The notes: generated from the sequence alone by a model not told the origin. A stretch of 64,000 bases of DNA from JACMLD01 sp039916305 (GCA_039916305.1 JBDSLR010000008.1:161251-225250); one strand, 5' to 3'. Shown: positions 1-8,476, counted from the first letter of the stretch. Made by a program: numbers and translations.

Positions 1-89
1 GTTCCACCTTCAAGAGCAAAGCCTGCTGTTGCAAAATCATCTATGCATGACTGATAGTAGTATCCATAAAAGGGTGGATTAATCCCATG

Positions 90-938
90 TTACAATACTG
101 GTGCAGGGCAATCAGTTCTTCCTTTGTCAGTGCCATGAAAACCTTTTCTTTTTCCAATACCTATGCTGATGGTAACACCCGAGAAATAATACCAGTCCTT
201 AAATTTGGATCCACCCCGGATACTTCCTTCTGCAGGATAACTCAGGCCTGTTTTTAGTTCGCCGCCGCGGTAAGCCATCTCCACTGCTTTGGGACCTTTG
301 ACTGCCACCAGAATTGCCTGGTCTGCATATGTTGTGCTGATATCATCCAGGTAATCAGTAAAAGTTTTTCTCAAGCCAAGTTCATAACTCAATGTAATAT
401 TATCTGTAAACCGCCACCTTAGTCCGCCACCAAAAGGAATGGCAAACTGTGTAAGGTAATATAATTTACGGTCGGGATAAGCGGCTAGCCCCTGACCTTC
501 TGTGCTGAGGGGTTGCAAAAATATTTTATTGCCGGTGCTGTCGTACGCATAAGGGTTGTAATGAAATACCGCTACACCTGCAAATACATAAGGTGTAAAC
601 TTGTGATAGTTAAGGTTGAGGATATTATAATCCAATAAAAGATTGGCCTCTGTAATTTTTGTTTTAAAACTTATGTTTCGTGCGCGCAAATCTGCCTGCC
701 GGCTGTATTTATCGCTGGCGCTTAAGGCTGCATAGGAAAAGTTAGTACGCACCGAAAAATGATTGCTGAGATCGTACTTCAAACCAATGGCCACTGCACC
801 CTTTGCCTGTGATGTTGTAAAATTCTTGTCTTGCAGATCACCCTGGTAATTACTGAAACCTCCAAACAGGTCAACATGAAGATTTTGTGCATGAATAAAT
901 GATGGAATAAAAACACAGAGCAAAATTAATTTTCGCAT
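90..938 (-). CDS. DUF6089 family outer-membrane beta-barrel protein
   Basis: A protein of 282 residues with a clear signal peptide (MRKLILLCVFIPSFIHAQ) and many alternating hydrophobic/aromatic strands typical of a small outer-membrane barrel, with phrases such as FGGFSNYQGDLQ near the mature N-terminus and TPYVFAGVAVFHYNPYA mid-protein. These match the DUF6089 family of Bacteroidota, whose function is not known; it is often found near envelope biogenesis genes. An in-frame ATG lies 13 codons upstream (977), but the one at 938 gives the proper signal peptide and is preferred. The C-terminal tail is polar (KRKGFHGTDKGRTDCPAPVL) rather than ending in an aromatic residue. Family call is fairly sure; role is unknown. 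Confidence 0.8.
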   Translation of the reverse strand: MRKLILLCVFIPSFIHAQNLHVDLFGGFSNYQGDLQDKNFTTSQAKGAVAIGLKYDLSNHFSVRTNFSYAALSASDKYSRQADLRARNISFKTKITEANLLLDYNILNLNYHKFTPYVFAGVAVFHYNPYAYDSTGNKIFLQPLSTEGQGLAAYPDRKLYYLTQFAIPFGGGLRWRFTDNITLSYELGLRKTFTDYLDDISTTYADQAILVAVKGPKAVEMAYRGGELKTGLSYPAEGSIRGGSKFKDWYYFSGVTISIGIGKRKGFHGTDKGRTDCPAPVL

Positions 939-1170
939 AGATTTTTTTTGTGTAATAGAAATAACTAACCAATTCAAATGAAGCAGGCTTGGGCGGATAT
1001 TGGATTTTTCAGGGAGACGATCTATGTGGATAAGATTACGGGGGTATTATGCAAACGGTTGGTTGCCTGCAATTATGCAAGTATTACGCCAAAAGTTTTG
1101 TTAAAGGGAAAGTGTTTTTGATAAGCCTAAGCCCCGGGGGTAACAATTATTAAACAGTGACCACACACTG

Positions 1171-1848
1171 TTAAAATGCTTTCACAATTACAGCAGTTCT
1201 TTTTAACTGCTGGTTAAAAGGCTTATTGATAACGTGGTATAACTGGATCACTGCAGAAATAACAAATACAATGCCCACAATGATATTAACAATGCGGTGA
1301 CTGGCTTTCAGCCGTTGCATAAGCCAGCGGCCGCCAAAAATAAAAATGCCCAGGCCAGTTAATGTGCCAAAGCCAATGCCTGCCGTGTACATATTGAAAT
1401 GTGCGGGCAGTGGCAACAGCATTTTATTGCTGAGCAAATAAGTGCTCCAGATAAACCAGAAGGGTATTTGTATGGGATTGATGGCGCTCATGGTAAACCC
1501 CAGCCAGAACCGGTTCATTTTGTTGTTAAGAAGAATATTTTTCTGAGCCGTATTTTTTTTTCTTGCAGCAGCAAAACTGCTTACGGCCAGTATAAAAAAA
1601 AGAAATACGGTAGCCCATTCCAGTATATGAAATAATTGTTGGTGGGCAATGATCCAATCGATTCCCTGTAGTGATAGTCTTACATATAATATTTCTACAA
1701 GTGCAACACCCAAAGAAAACTGTATAGCCTTCTTTGTATTTTCTGTGATAGCCACCTGCATTGCGGAAACATTCAGGCTGCCCAGCGGCAGCGTACCCAG
1801 GAGACTGATAAGCATACCAATGGCAAAAATGGTCAGCAGGCTAAACAT
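1171..1848 (-). CDS. LysE family amino-acid/small-molecule exporter
   Basis: A 225-residue membrane protein with about six hydrophobic segments. The first segment carries the LysE-family pattern (GTLPLGSLNVSAMQVAI, compare the usual G-x-x-P-G-P-x). A second conserved block, GFTMSAINPIQIPFWFIWS, matches the LysE/RhtB signature around N-P. Such proteins export amino acids or related small molecules. The start at 1848 is chosen because its ATG overlaps the stop codon of the upstream ATP-grasp gene (ATG TTT AG), indicating translational coupling; a longer reading from 1872 is possible. It is the last gene of the DinB-NRDE-ATP-grasp-LysE unit, so it may export the product of the ATP-grasp enzyme (inference). 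Substrate unknown. Confidence 0.8.
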   Translation of the reverse strand: MFSLLTIFAIGMLISLLGTLPLGSLNVSAMQVAITENTKKAIQFSLGVALVEILYVRLSLQGIDWIIAHQQLFHILEWATVFLFFILAVSSFAAARKKNTAQKNILLNNKMNRFWLGFTMSAINPIQIPFWFIWSTYLLSNKMLLPLPAHFNMYTAGIGFGTLTGLGIFIFGGRWLMQRLKASHRIVNIIVGIVFVISAVIQLYHVINKPFNQQLKRTAVIVKAF

Positions 1849-2905
1849 ACAACTGCTGCAGTTTTTGTTCAAATACCTTATTGTCTTTCATCATCTGCAT
1901 CCCCTGCTTTTGAGAAAGATAAGGTATGCCTTTTTTATGGTTGATGCTGCTGATGCGCCAGAGAATAATCCAGTGCCGCACAATTTCTTTCCAGGCAAAG
2001 AAAATACTGTGCCGCGGATCATACATGTGCGTAGGTTCTGATCCTGCTCCGTTCAATTCTATTATAGAAAAATTTTTACCCTGGCGTAATTCTTCCCAGC
2101 TGTTATACCGGATGTCCAGCCGGCCATAATAAAATCCTTCTACCTGCTGGCATATGGCATCAATGGTGCTGGTAAATACATCGTCTGCGAGGTGAGAGTC
2201 ATCCAGGAATTTAGCGCCCCTGGCATGGTTGCCATATGGTACCAGTTCTCGTGTTTCACCGGCTGGTAGTACTTCATTCAATCCTTCGCCATATAATTTT
2301 TTGAGCACTTCTATCTGTAAAATAAAACGTTTGTCTTTCATTAGCAGGGCATACATGCTTGCTACACCATCGCCTGTTACGCTTAATAATTCCTTTCTTA
2401 CAATACCAGATACCCTTCCTTTTGCTTCGCCCGGATAGCGATAATAAAAAACGCCGATCTCATGGGGCTGGGGTACAAATTCCTGTACCAGGTAATCGAT
2501 TGGTGAAATGCGCGCATAGGCCAATAGTTCAGGCTCGTTGTATAATTTTTTAACACCACGTCCCTGCCCTCCCACATCCGGTTTAGCAATCAGCGGGTAT
2601 TTAAAATCAAGCGCTTTGAGGCGGTCCAGTACGGTGGCTGCTGCTGTACCAGTTGTGTAATAAATGGTACGCGGATAAAATGCTGCCGGCATAATATCAT
2701 AGATTTTTTTCTTGGATTCCATTAAAAAACCACCGTACTCAATCGTTGGGTTAGACGCAGCGAAAAAAAACAATGATCTCGCCCGGATGGCCAATAATAC
2801 CCAGATAGGCATTATCCAACCATACACCGCATTAAAAGACCAGTATTCCCAATTTAAAAGCCGTATAAAAAAAGGGCGGTGAAGCGTTTGCTGTAACCAG
2901 TTCAT
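1841..2905 (-). CDS. ATP-grasp domain protein (carboxylate-amine ligase-like)
   Basis: A 354-residue ATP-grasp protein, often annotated in Bacteroidota as D-alanine-D-alanine ligase-like. The N-terminal 50 residues are hydrophobic/aromatic and probably membrane-associated (WSFNAVYGWIMPIWVLLAI). The ATP-grasp core follows: LIAKPDVGGQGRGVKK (about 105-120) with the ATP-binding lysine and Gly-rich loop, VQEFVPQPHEIGVFY (about 140-154) and the metal-binding LDIRYNS and IIELNGAGSEPTHMYD blocks near the C-terminus. It should ligate a carboxylate to an amine with ATP; the substrates cannot be deduced. It starts one base into the stop codon of the NRDE gene (TAATG) and overlaps the start of the LysE gene, so the genes are translationally coupled. 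It is not a canonical Ddl: the N-terminal substrate domain is absent. Confidence 0.8.
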   Translation of the reverse strand: MNWLQQTLHRPFFIRLLNWEYWSFNAVYGWIMPIWVLLAIRARSLFFFAASNPTIEYGGFLMESKKKIYDIMPAAFYPRTIYYTTGTAAATVLDRLKALDFKYPLIAKPDVGGQGRGVKKLYNEPELLAYARISPIDYLVQEFVPQPHEIGVFYYRYPGEAKGRVSGIVRKELLSVTGDGVASMYALLMKDKRFILQIEVLKKLYGEGLNEVLPAGETRELVPYGNHARGAKFLDDSHLADDVFTSTIDAICQQVEGFYYGRLDIRYNSWEELRQGKNFSIIELNGAGSEPTHMYDPRHSIFFAWKEIVRHWIILWRISSINHKKGIPYLSQKQGMQMMKDNKVFEQKLQQLYV

Positions 2906-3633
2906 TATTGTATAGCTGCTGCTTTGGTAAAATTAAATTCATGTGTGCTGCGGGCATTATCGTGCAGGTCCAGGTATTGCATTACAGATTTGTCTGCTGC
3001 TATTTCCATGGCCGTTATACTCACTGTCAGCATGTTGCCATTGCGGTTCATACGCAAATCATTGTGCATATCCCCATCTCCTGCGGATGAATGAAATTGT
3101 ATGATTTCTTGCATGGGCGCCTCCGGATGTTCTTGCAGCCAGTTCCTGAACCATGTTTCTCTCTTGGTTATAATGGCTTCGTCATACAGGGTAACGGATG
3201 ACCAGGTGTGTGCAACACCGGTAGCTGGCTTAGACATATGTTTTTGAACGCCGTCCCAGCGGCATTCATACAAAATATGGTTACTCCAGAGAATAGTGGT
3301 AAAAGGCTCTATGCCGGTTAAATCAACTTTATGGAAAGAGAGAAATAAGTCGTTTGCGGCAATAATGTCCAGGAAAGCAAGTCCCCGGCTCTTCCTGTAG
3401 GGAGGTTGATGGATATGCTTTGTAAAGCCGCCATTCAGTAATACGGCGGCGGCCCCATTTTTATTCAGTGCAATCCAGGTGCCCCCGGCAGTGCTGTCCC
3501 TTGGAAACAATAACGTATGACCATTGATGATATATTCTTTGGGCGCGATGGCTTTTGTGCGGCTGCTCTTCTCATCCCGGTTATGGGTAATGAACACCTT
3601 ATCGTGCTGCGGAATGAATGTTACTGTGCACAT
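2905..3633 (-). CDS. NRDE family protein (TANGO2-like)
   Basis: A 242-residue protein that begins MCTVTFIP and carries the family-defining HNRDE motif at about residues 17-21. Cys2 would become N-terminal after Met removal, as expected for Ntn-hydrolase-like proteins, to which NRDE/TANGO2 proteins are structurally related. GGTWIALNKNGAAAVLLNGG (about 50-69) is the second conserved block. The biochemical function of bacterial NRDE proteins is not established. The gene overlaps the end of the DinB-like gene by 13 bp and the start of the ATP-grasp gene by 1 bp, so the four genes are one transcription unit. Confidence 0.85.
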   Translation of the reverse strand: MCTVTFIPQHDKVFITHNRDEKSSRTKAIAPKEYIINGHTLLFPRDSTAGGTWIALNKNGAAAVLLNGGFTKHIHQPPYRKSRGLAFLDIIAANDLFLSFHKVDLTGIEPFTTILWSNHILYECRWDGVQKHMSKPATGVAHTWSSVTLYDEAIITKRETWFRNWLQEHPEAPMQEIIQFHSSAGDGDMHNDLRMNRNGNMLTVSITAMEIAADKSVMQYLDLHDNARSTHEFNFTKAAAIQ

Positions 3634-4130
3634 GAAGAGCGAAACTTAATGGTAGAAGAAGCTACCCCAAAACCAGCGGGTATTTCGATATCAGATACTT
3701 CCCGTATGCCTACTTTTATAAGCGCCATATGATGAATGGTATGCTCCAGGTTATACGCAATTTCCCGGTAATAGTTGGTATCAAAATCAATCAGTTCGTC
3801 TGAGTCTTCGTTGTAGGCACCTTTAAGAACCAGGCATTTGTTTTCTTTATTCAATCCGTTGCAAATGCTTTTTAATAGTGCACCTGCTACCGCCCGCTGC
3901 GTTTCTATCGTTATGTCTCTTTTCCTGTTTTCGTAATTCACTATGCCGGCCGTATAACCATCTTCCAGGCAGATGAACATTTCAATAATATGCCGTACAT
4001 GCTGCCCGATGGTGGCGTTGGACAGAATCTTGCTGGCATATACATACTGACTGTCATTTAGCAGCTCAAGGGAAGCCGTTAACTGAACAAATACATTTTG
4101 TATTGTTTTTTGTAAGTGCATGCGGGCCAA
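3621..4130 (-). CDS. DinB-like four-helix protein
   Basis: A 169-residue all-helical protein of the DinB/YfiT superfamily. The conserved histidines that bind a divalent metal in the family are present: H44 and H47 in the first helix pair (IGQHVRHIIEM) and H130, H133, H134 near the C-terminus (NLEHTIHHMALIKVG). Family members include bacillithiol and mycothiol S-transferases and proteins of unknown activity; nothing here fixes the substrate. The gene is the first of the DinB-NRDE-ATP-grasp-LysE unit and its end overlaps the start of the NRDE gene by 13 bp. A second ATG at codon 4 is possible as start. Confidence 0.75.
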   Translation of the reverse strand: MARMHLQKTIQNVFVQLTASLELLNDSQYVYASKILSNATIGQHVRHIIEMFICLEDGYTAGIVNYENRKRDITIETQRAVAGALLKSICNGLNKENKCLVLKGAYNEDSDELIDFDTNYYREIAYNLEHTIHHMALIKVGIREVSDIEIPAGFGVASSTIKFRSSCAQ

Positions 4131-4320
4131 TAGTTAAGTCTTTATAAATACGGCGTATAATAGGTATTGGATTCTACCGGTTGCAGGCAATGCCTGCTTT
4201 ATTTATCAGCTAAGATAAGTGAAAAACGTGTTTCGGCTACTGCCTGCCTTTACCGCCGGTCCTGTTTTGCGCGAGAGGTGCTGCCGGTTTTTCAGCTGTA
4301 TATAACGCTATTGGCGATGG

Positions 4321-4857
4321 TTATTTCTTTTTTGCAAATACGGCCAACGTGACGGTTGCTTCGTCTCCCAGTACAACGCTGTTGCCTCCTACTTTAAAAT
4401 CGCGCCGGTTTATCTTAAAACTTCCTTCAAACAAATAACCGTCATCCTGGGCTGTTGCCTTGAAAGGAAATGAAATATTCCTGGCAGTACCTTTAATGGT
4501 AATCGTGCCGGATGCAACAAAACCACCACCCTTACTGGTCACTTTATCTGATTTAAAACTGATTTTTGGAAATTTAGCGGCATCAAAATATTCTTCTTTA
4601 CGCAGATGGTTATCCCTGGAATCATTGCCGGTGTTTACGGTGGCGGCATCTACGCTGATATCAAAAACTATTTTTTCAGGATTGGCTTTATCAAAATTTA
4701 TATCACCTGCCAGTCCTTTGAAGCTGCCGCCCGTGCTGATCCCAAAATTTTTGATGCCGAACTTAACGGTGGATTTATCATCTGCAGGCTGGTATTGCTG
4801 CGCATGTAAAATTGTAAGGCTGCAAACGGTGAGGAGTAAGGTAAAAAATATTTTCAT
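4321..4857 (-). CDS. YceI family periplasmic lipid-binding-like protein
   Basis: A 178-residue protein with a signal peptide (MKIFFTLLLTVCSLTILHAQ) followed by a YceI lipocalin-like domain: STVKFGIKNFG at the start, RDNHLRKEEYFDAAKFPKISF in the middle and KGTARNISFPFKA late. YceI proteins bind polyprenoid lipids in structures; the cellular role is uncertain. An ATG 13 codons upstream (4896) gives no sensible N-terminus, so 4857 is chosen. The gene is the last of a same-strand series Crp/Fnr, YHS, DoxX, YceI, which suggests a shared role in redox or envelope stress (inference). Confidence 0.88.
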   Translation of the reverse strand: MKIFFTLLLTVCSLTILHAQQYQPADDKSTVKFGIKNFGISTGGSFKGLAGDINFDKANPEKIVFDISVDAATVNTGNDSRDNHLRKEEYFDAAKFPKISFKSDKVTSKGGGFVASGTITIKGTARNISFPFKATAQDDGYLFEGSFKINRRDFKVGGNSVVLGDEATVTLAVFAKKK

Positions 4858-4935
4858 GCTGCTGTATTTCCGCTGATGGTTCAAATAAAACGCCAATCTA
4901 TGTTAAAGAAAAATAATTTCCAACGGATTAGGGTT

Positions 4936-5337
4936 TTATCCTACCCGCGGGCTTCCAATTTTTAATACACCCAATACCTGGTTCCGGAAAATAATAAGCA
5001 ATATAAAGCAACATATAAAGGCAATCAACGCCATGGTAAACAGGCCATAATCCCCGTCAAATTTGATCCCGAGTTTAGTCAGGTGAAAAAAGATAGCCCC
5101 CGCCATTAAGCCGGTACCCAAACCGGCGCCCCAACCTGTTGTACGCGGATACAGAATAAGAAGCGAGGCAATCAGTTCACACACGCCGGTACCAATGCGT
5201 CCCCAGGGTTCCATGCCCAGCTCAGTAAACAGCCGTACAGATTGTTCATGACCGGTAAATTTAAAATACAATGTCTGCAGCATGATATAAGCGGCTACCA
5301 GTCTCAGCACCCATTGCAGTATGTTTTGAAGTTTCAT
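4936..5337 (-). CDS. DoxX family membrane protein
   Basis: A 133-residue protein with four predicted membrane helices: ILQWVLRLVAAYIMLQTLYFK, IGTGVCELIASLLIL, GAGLGTGLMAGAIFF and a long C-terminal one (TMALIAFICCFILLIIF). This matches the DoxX family (quinone-related or unknown membrane proteins). The phrase FKFTGHEQSVRLFTELGMEPW after the first helix is typical of the family in Bacteroidota. The ORF is open further upstream to 5412, but the ATG at 5337 gives the family-typical start. It lies between the YHS and YceI genes on the same strand. Confidence 0.8.
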   Translation of the reverse strand: MKLQNILQWVLRLVAAYIMLQTLYFKFTGHEQSVRLFTELGMEPWGRIGTGVCELIASLLILYPRTTGWGAGLGTGLMAGAIFFHLTKLGIKFDGDYGLFTMALIAFICCFILLIIFRNQVLGVLKIGSPRVG

Positions 5338-5441
5338 ATAATTATTTTTGTTGGATTGTAACACGAATTTTAAGCGGATTATACGAACACATTCGCTGAT
5401 GCTATTTTTCAAGTAACTATTATAATCTCGTGCGAAATGGG

Positions 5442-5906
5442 TTAGTGATAAATTTTACCCCAGCTGGCATCTGCTTTCTTTTTCAGGTTGGTCTCATCCT
5501 TATTCCAGTCGGTAAGGGTATTGTTGAAAAACTTATTATAAAAAAGATTTAGTTTACCGTTTACAATCTTAAATGTTTTGGGATCGATCGCTACCTTTTC
5601 GCCCTTTGCACCCATGGCATAAGAGCACCATCCACCGTATTCTGGCTCATACTTCGCAGGATTATTTTTAAATGTTTCTTTGTTGGCGGTTGAAGAGAAA
5701 TAATACGTGACGCCCTGGTCAACGACTGCATTTTCCCTGCTGCCTTTCACAGCTTTGCTTTGGGTAAAATAGGCAACGGGATCGTAGCCACTGATGGCAA
5801 CGCCATCATTAAGGTTAAACTGTTTTTTACGGAGACCGGTTTGATCCTGTGCAAGCAGGGCATTTGCCAGCAGGGCAACCAGTAAGAATAATACAATGCG
5901 TTTCAT
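5442..5906 (-). CDS. YHS domain-containing exported protein
   Basis: A 154-residue protein with a signal peptide (MKRIVLFLLVALLANALLAQ) and a YHS-type domain: AISGYDPVAYFTQSKAVKG (about 38-56), VTYYFSSTANKETFKNNPAKY (about 66-86) and YGGWCSYAMGAKGEKVAIDP (about 90-109). YHS domains are small putative metal-binding modules; this secreted form is common in Bacteroidota and of unknown function. It lies directly downstream of the Crp/Fnr gene. A perfect -7 element of the Bacteroidota type (TACATTTG, minus strand, 5932-5939) stands 25 bp before the ATG, so the YHS-DoxX-YceI genes may have their own promoter. Confidence 0.85.
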   Translation of the reverse strand: MKRIVLFLLVALLANALLAQDQTGLRKKQFNLNDGVAISGYDPVAYFTQSKAVKGSRENAVVDQGVTYYFSSTANKETFKNNPAKYEPEYGGWCSYAMGAKGEKVAIDPKTFKIVNGKLNLFYNKFFNNTLTDWNKDETNLKKKADASWGKIYH

Positions 5907-5931
5907 ATACTGCTATAGTTTGTTTACCATA

Positions 5932-5939
5932 CAAATGTA
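5932..5939 (-). promoter_or_regulatory. -7 promoter element upstream of the YHS gene
   Basis: On the minus strand the sequence is TACATTTG, a perfect match to the Bacteroidota -7 consensus TAnnTTTG, 25 bp before the YHS start codon. I see no TTTG at the usual -33 distance, so the call is tentative. Confidence 0.4.
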
Positions 5940-5966
5940 GAAACAGCTTCACCGCCCCGCTGTCAC

Positions 5967-6668
5967 CTAACCGACATTAACCAGCTTTTGTATTTTCTTA
6001 ACATCGGGAAAGCATATTTGCTGCCGGTTATAGGAAATGATATGCTCGGCTGCCAGCTCATTTATCATGGTAGTAACGGTTTGCCTGCTGGAACCTATCA
6101 GGTGGGCAATGTCTTCATGGTTAAGAAAGTTGGGTATGCAAAAGCCCGCCGCTGTATCCTCGGTGATGTTTAATTGCAACAATTCCCAGAAAAAATTAAG
6201 CAGTCTTGTTCTTACATCTTTATTGAGCAGGTTTACGAGGCGGTTTTGAATGATGCGCAGTTTGTTACCTACCTGTTTAGTGTATTTAAGCGCTATTTCG
6301 GGTTTCCGGTTGAGTAATTTTTCAAAGTCTTCTATATTAAAAGCGCATAGGCTTACATCTGCTTTGTACGCCTGGGCAAACTCTCCGTTCAGGTTATTTT
6401 TTTCCAGCGTAAACTGACCAAAAAGCTCCCCCTGCTGAATGATTTCTTTAATAATTTCATTGCCTTCATCATCAATATAACCAATGCGGATATATCCTTC
6501 TTTAATAAAGTACAGCTTATTATGGTTGAAGGCTTCGAAGTAAATAAACTCGCCTTTTTTTGCTTCAATAAAATGATGCACCAAATCCAGTTCCTGGTAC
6601 TCTTCATCAGAGATATGGCACCACAAATCATAATTACGTATCAGCAGCATCTTTTTATCGGCAGTCAT
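5967..6668 (-). CDS. Crp/Fnr family transcriptional regulator
   Basis: A 233-residue regulator with an N-terminal cyclic-nucleotide-binding-like beta-roll (about 20-140; GEFIYFEAFNHNKLYFIKEGYIRIG, partly quoted here, and GELFGQFTLEK) and a C-terminal helix-turn-helix (about 180-230) with HEDIAHLIGSSRQTVTTMIN as the recognition region. The FNR-type N-terminal cysteines are absent, so it is not an oxygen-sensing Fe-S protein of the FNR type. It is transcribed away from the Fe-S protein gene at 6767 and toward the YHS-DoxX-YceI genes, which are its likely targets (inference). The effector is unknown. Confidence 0.87.
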   Translation of the reverse strand: MTADKKMLLIRNYDLWCHISDEEYQELDLVHHFIEAKKGEFIYFEAFNHNKLYFIKEGYIRIGYIDDEGNEIIKEIIQQGELFGQFTLEKNNLNGEFAQAYKADVSLCAFNIEDFEKLLNRKPEIALKYTKQVGNKLRIIQNRLVNLLNKDVRTRLLNFFWELLQLNITEDTAAGFCIPNFLNHEDIAHLIGSSRQTVTTMINELAAEHIISYNRQQICFPDVKKIQKLVNVG

Positions 6669-6766
6669 AACAGGTATTAATACATGTTTAAGTTACAACA
6701 ATAAAGCTAAATAGTTCTGACGGGTATGCAGCATTTGCTTTAGTTTTACTTAAATTTTTTACAGTG

Positions 6767-7546
6767 ATGGAGACACCTACAGTTGCGGCGCTTTTTGCCA
6801 GTGGTGAAACACCCGAAGTATTATTCTGGGTAGGCTGTGCCGGAAGTTTTGACCAGCGTGCACAGAAGATTACAAAAGCTTTTGCATTGATACTTGAAAA
6901 AACAGGAACCAAATATGCCATCCTGGGCAAGGAAGAAATGTGCACGGGCGATCCTGTACGCCGTGCCGGTAATGAATTTATGTTCCAGATGATGGCCTAT
7001 CAGAATATACAGGTGCTTAATAATTACGGCATTAAAAAAATTGTGACCGCCTGTCCGCATTGTTTCAATACCATAAAAAATGAATACAAGGAATTGGGTG
7101 GAAATTACGAAGTGATACACCACAGCGTATTTCTGCAGCAGCTGATTGAAGCGGGAAAAATTACATTGAAAGAAGGCGGCTCTTTTAAAGGGAAGCGCAT
7201 CACCTATCACGATAGCTGCTATCTCGGCAGGGCAAATAATATTTACGAGGCACCCCGTAAAGTACTTGAACTACTGGATGCCGAACTGGTTGAGATGAAG
7301 CGCTGCCGCAGCAATGGCCTGTGCTGTGGTGCAGGTGGTGCACAAATGTTTAAGGAAGAAGAAAAAGGCAATACCCGTATAAATTTTGAACGCGCCAGCG
7401 AAGCCATTGATACCGGTGCTTCCGTTATTGCAGCAGCCTGCCCGTTTTGCAACACCATGATCACCGATGGCGTAAAACACAAGGAAAAAGAAAATGAAGT
7501 ACAGGTATTGGATGTGGCCGAACTGATTGCGGCAAGCATGGTGTAG
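6767..7546 (+). CDS. CCG-domain (Fe-S)-binding oxidoreductase protein
   Basis: A 259-residue protein with two CCG (cysteine-rich) domains, as in heterodisulfide reductase subunit B, GlpC and LutA. Cysteine blocks are VGCAGSFDQRA near residue 23, TACPHCFNTIKNEY near 94, HDSCYLGR, the hallmark CCGAGGAQMF and AACPFCNTM. It likely binds a [4Fe-4S] cluster and passes electrons between a flavoprotein and a thiol/quinone system. A GTG codon directly precedes the ATG (GTG ATG GAG); the ATG at 6767 is chosen. The usual partner with an N-terminal ferredoxin domain is not next to it here. It is divergent from the Crp/Fnr gene. Confidence 0.83.
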   Translation: METPTVAALFASGETPEVLFWVGCAGSFDQRAQKITKAFALILEKTGTKYAILGKEEMCTGDPVRRAGNEFMFQMMAYQNIQVLNNYGIKKIVTACPHCFNTIKNEYKELGGNYEVIHHSVFLQQLIEAGKITLKEGGSFKGKRITYHDSCYLGRANNIYEAPRKVLELLDAELVEMKRCRSNGLCCGAGGAQMFKEEEKGNTRINFERASEAIDTGASVIAAACPFCNTMITDGVKHKEKENEVQVLDVAELIAASMV

Positions 7547-7643
7547 TTAGTGTTTAGCTGCCGTTGAGTGAATTGTTCCACCTGTAACAAGACGGCGGCT
7601 GCGAGCCGTCCAATACCAATAATGGAGCCTTGCCTGGCGGGCC

Positions 7644-7674
7644 TTTCCGGGTTGAGTGGAAAGTATTAATTTTG
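7644..7674 (+). promoter_or_regulatory. Promoter directly before the 7679 gene
   Basis: TTTC at 7644-7647, 19 bp spacer, then TAATTTTG at 7667-7674, a perfect -7 (TAnnTTTG) and a 3/4 match to -33 (TTTG). The start codon follows only 4 bp later, so the transcript would be leaderless or nearly so. Confidence 0.6.
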
Positions 7675-7678
7675 CTGT

Positions 7679-8206
7679 ATGAACCATTCTGATTACCGTC
7701 AATTATTACCTGAAAACTTTGCAGCTGAGTCACGTGTTTGGATTTACCAGGCAAACAGGCCGTTTACGTTAAGTGAAGCGATGGCCGTAGAAGAGGCCCT
7801 GGAAAAGTTTACCGCCGCCTGGCAAACGCATGGCACCCCGGTAAAAGGATATGCTAATTTATTTTTTGGCCAGTTTATTATTTTAATGGCAGATGAGCGT
7901 GCTGCCGGCGTGAGTGGTTGCAGCACGGATAGTTCGGTAAGGCAGATCAAGGAGATTGAAACAGCATTCAAAGTAACGCTGTTCGACAGGCAATTACTGG
8001 CATTCATTATAAAAGACAATATTCAGTTACTGCCCCTGCCCCAGGTGCAATATGCTATTAACAATCATTTTATTGAAGCCGGCACTACTTATTTTAACAA
8101 CCTGGTGCAGACAAAAGCGGAGCTGGAAAATAGCTGGATGATACCGGTAAAAGACAGCTGGCTGGGCAAGCGTTTTTCGTTTGCGGAATCAGTAAAAGTT
8201 GGTTAA
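7679..8206 (+). CDS. Conserved Bacteroidota protein (often mislabelled ABC transporter ATPase)
   Basis: A 175-residue soluble protein without signal peptide or membrane segment. I recognise it as a small family in Bacteroidota that databases tend to call ABC transporter ATPase, but no Walker A, Walker B or LSGGQ-type motif is present, so that name is unsupported. Recognisable phrases are RVWIYQANRPFTLSEA near residue 19, YANLFFGQFIILMADE mid-protein and a C-terminal TKAELENSWMIPVKDSWLGKR. It follows the Fe-S protein gene on the same strand after 132 bp and has its own promoter. Function unknown. Confidence 0.72.
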   Translation: MNHSDYRQLLPENFAAESRVWIYQANRPFTLSEAMAVEEALEKFTAAWQTHGTPVKGYANLFFGQFIILMADERAAGVSGCSTDSSVRQIKEIETAFKVTLFDRQLLAFIIKDNIQLLPLPQVQYAINNHFIEAGTTYFNNLVQTKAELENSWMIPVKDSWLGKRFSFAESVKVG

Positions 8207-8441
8207 GCGGTTTTAGTAAAGCAGGTAAGCGCGAATGAGCATTCGACAATCTGCTGCTTCGGTTGCTGATAATGGTGAGTAACCACTTTCTATCTTTTCG
8301 ACAGATTGGTGCACTGCGCTGAGTCTGTAGAGGTAACCCTTAACTGATGGATTTGCCTCCGTAGAACAGCCGCTCCCTGCAACCCGTGCAGGTATAACGA
8401 TGCCTTTGTGCAGCCGCCTGCCCGCAAAAAATATCTATTTC

Positions 8442-8476
8442 AAAAAAAGAGGTTGTCTTTATCAGGCAACCTCTTT
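8442..8476 (-). terminator. Intrinsic terminator of the TonB receptor gene
   Basis: Perfect 10-bp stem AAAGAGGTTG/CAACCTCTTT (8446-8455 with 8467-8476) followed on the minus strand by a run of U (plus-strand A run 8442-8448), 23 bp after the stop codon of the receptor gene. Confidence 0.85.

Noticed and set aside
1..89. Open frame on the minus strand after the DUF6089 stop (phrase NPPFYGYYYQSCIDDFATAG) and a 31-codon frame overlapping the end of that gene.
   Set aside because: No start codon in the first frame and the second ends after 31 codons; thirty open codons are common by chance and the window edge prevents a check.
1153..1172. Inverted repeat AACAGTG/CACTGTT at the end of the LysE gene as terminator.
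   Set aside because: Only 7 bp, AT-rich, overlapping the stop codon and followed by an interrupted U-run; too weak to call.
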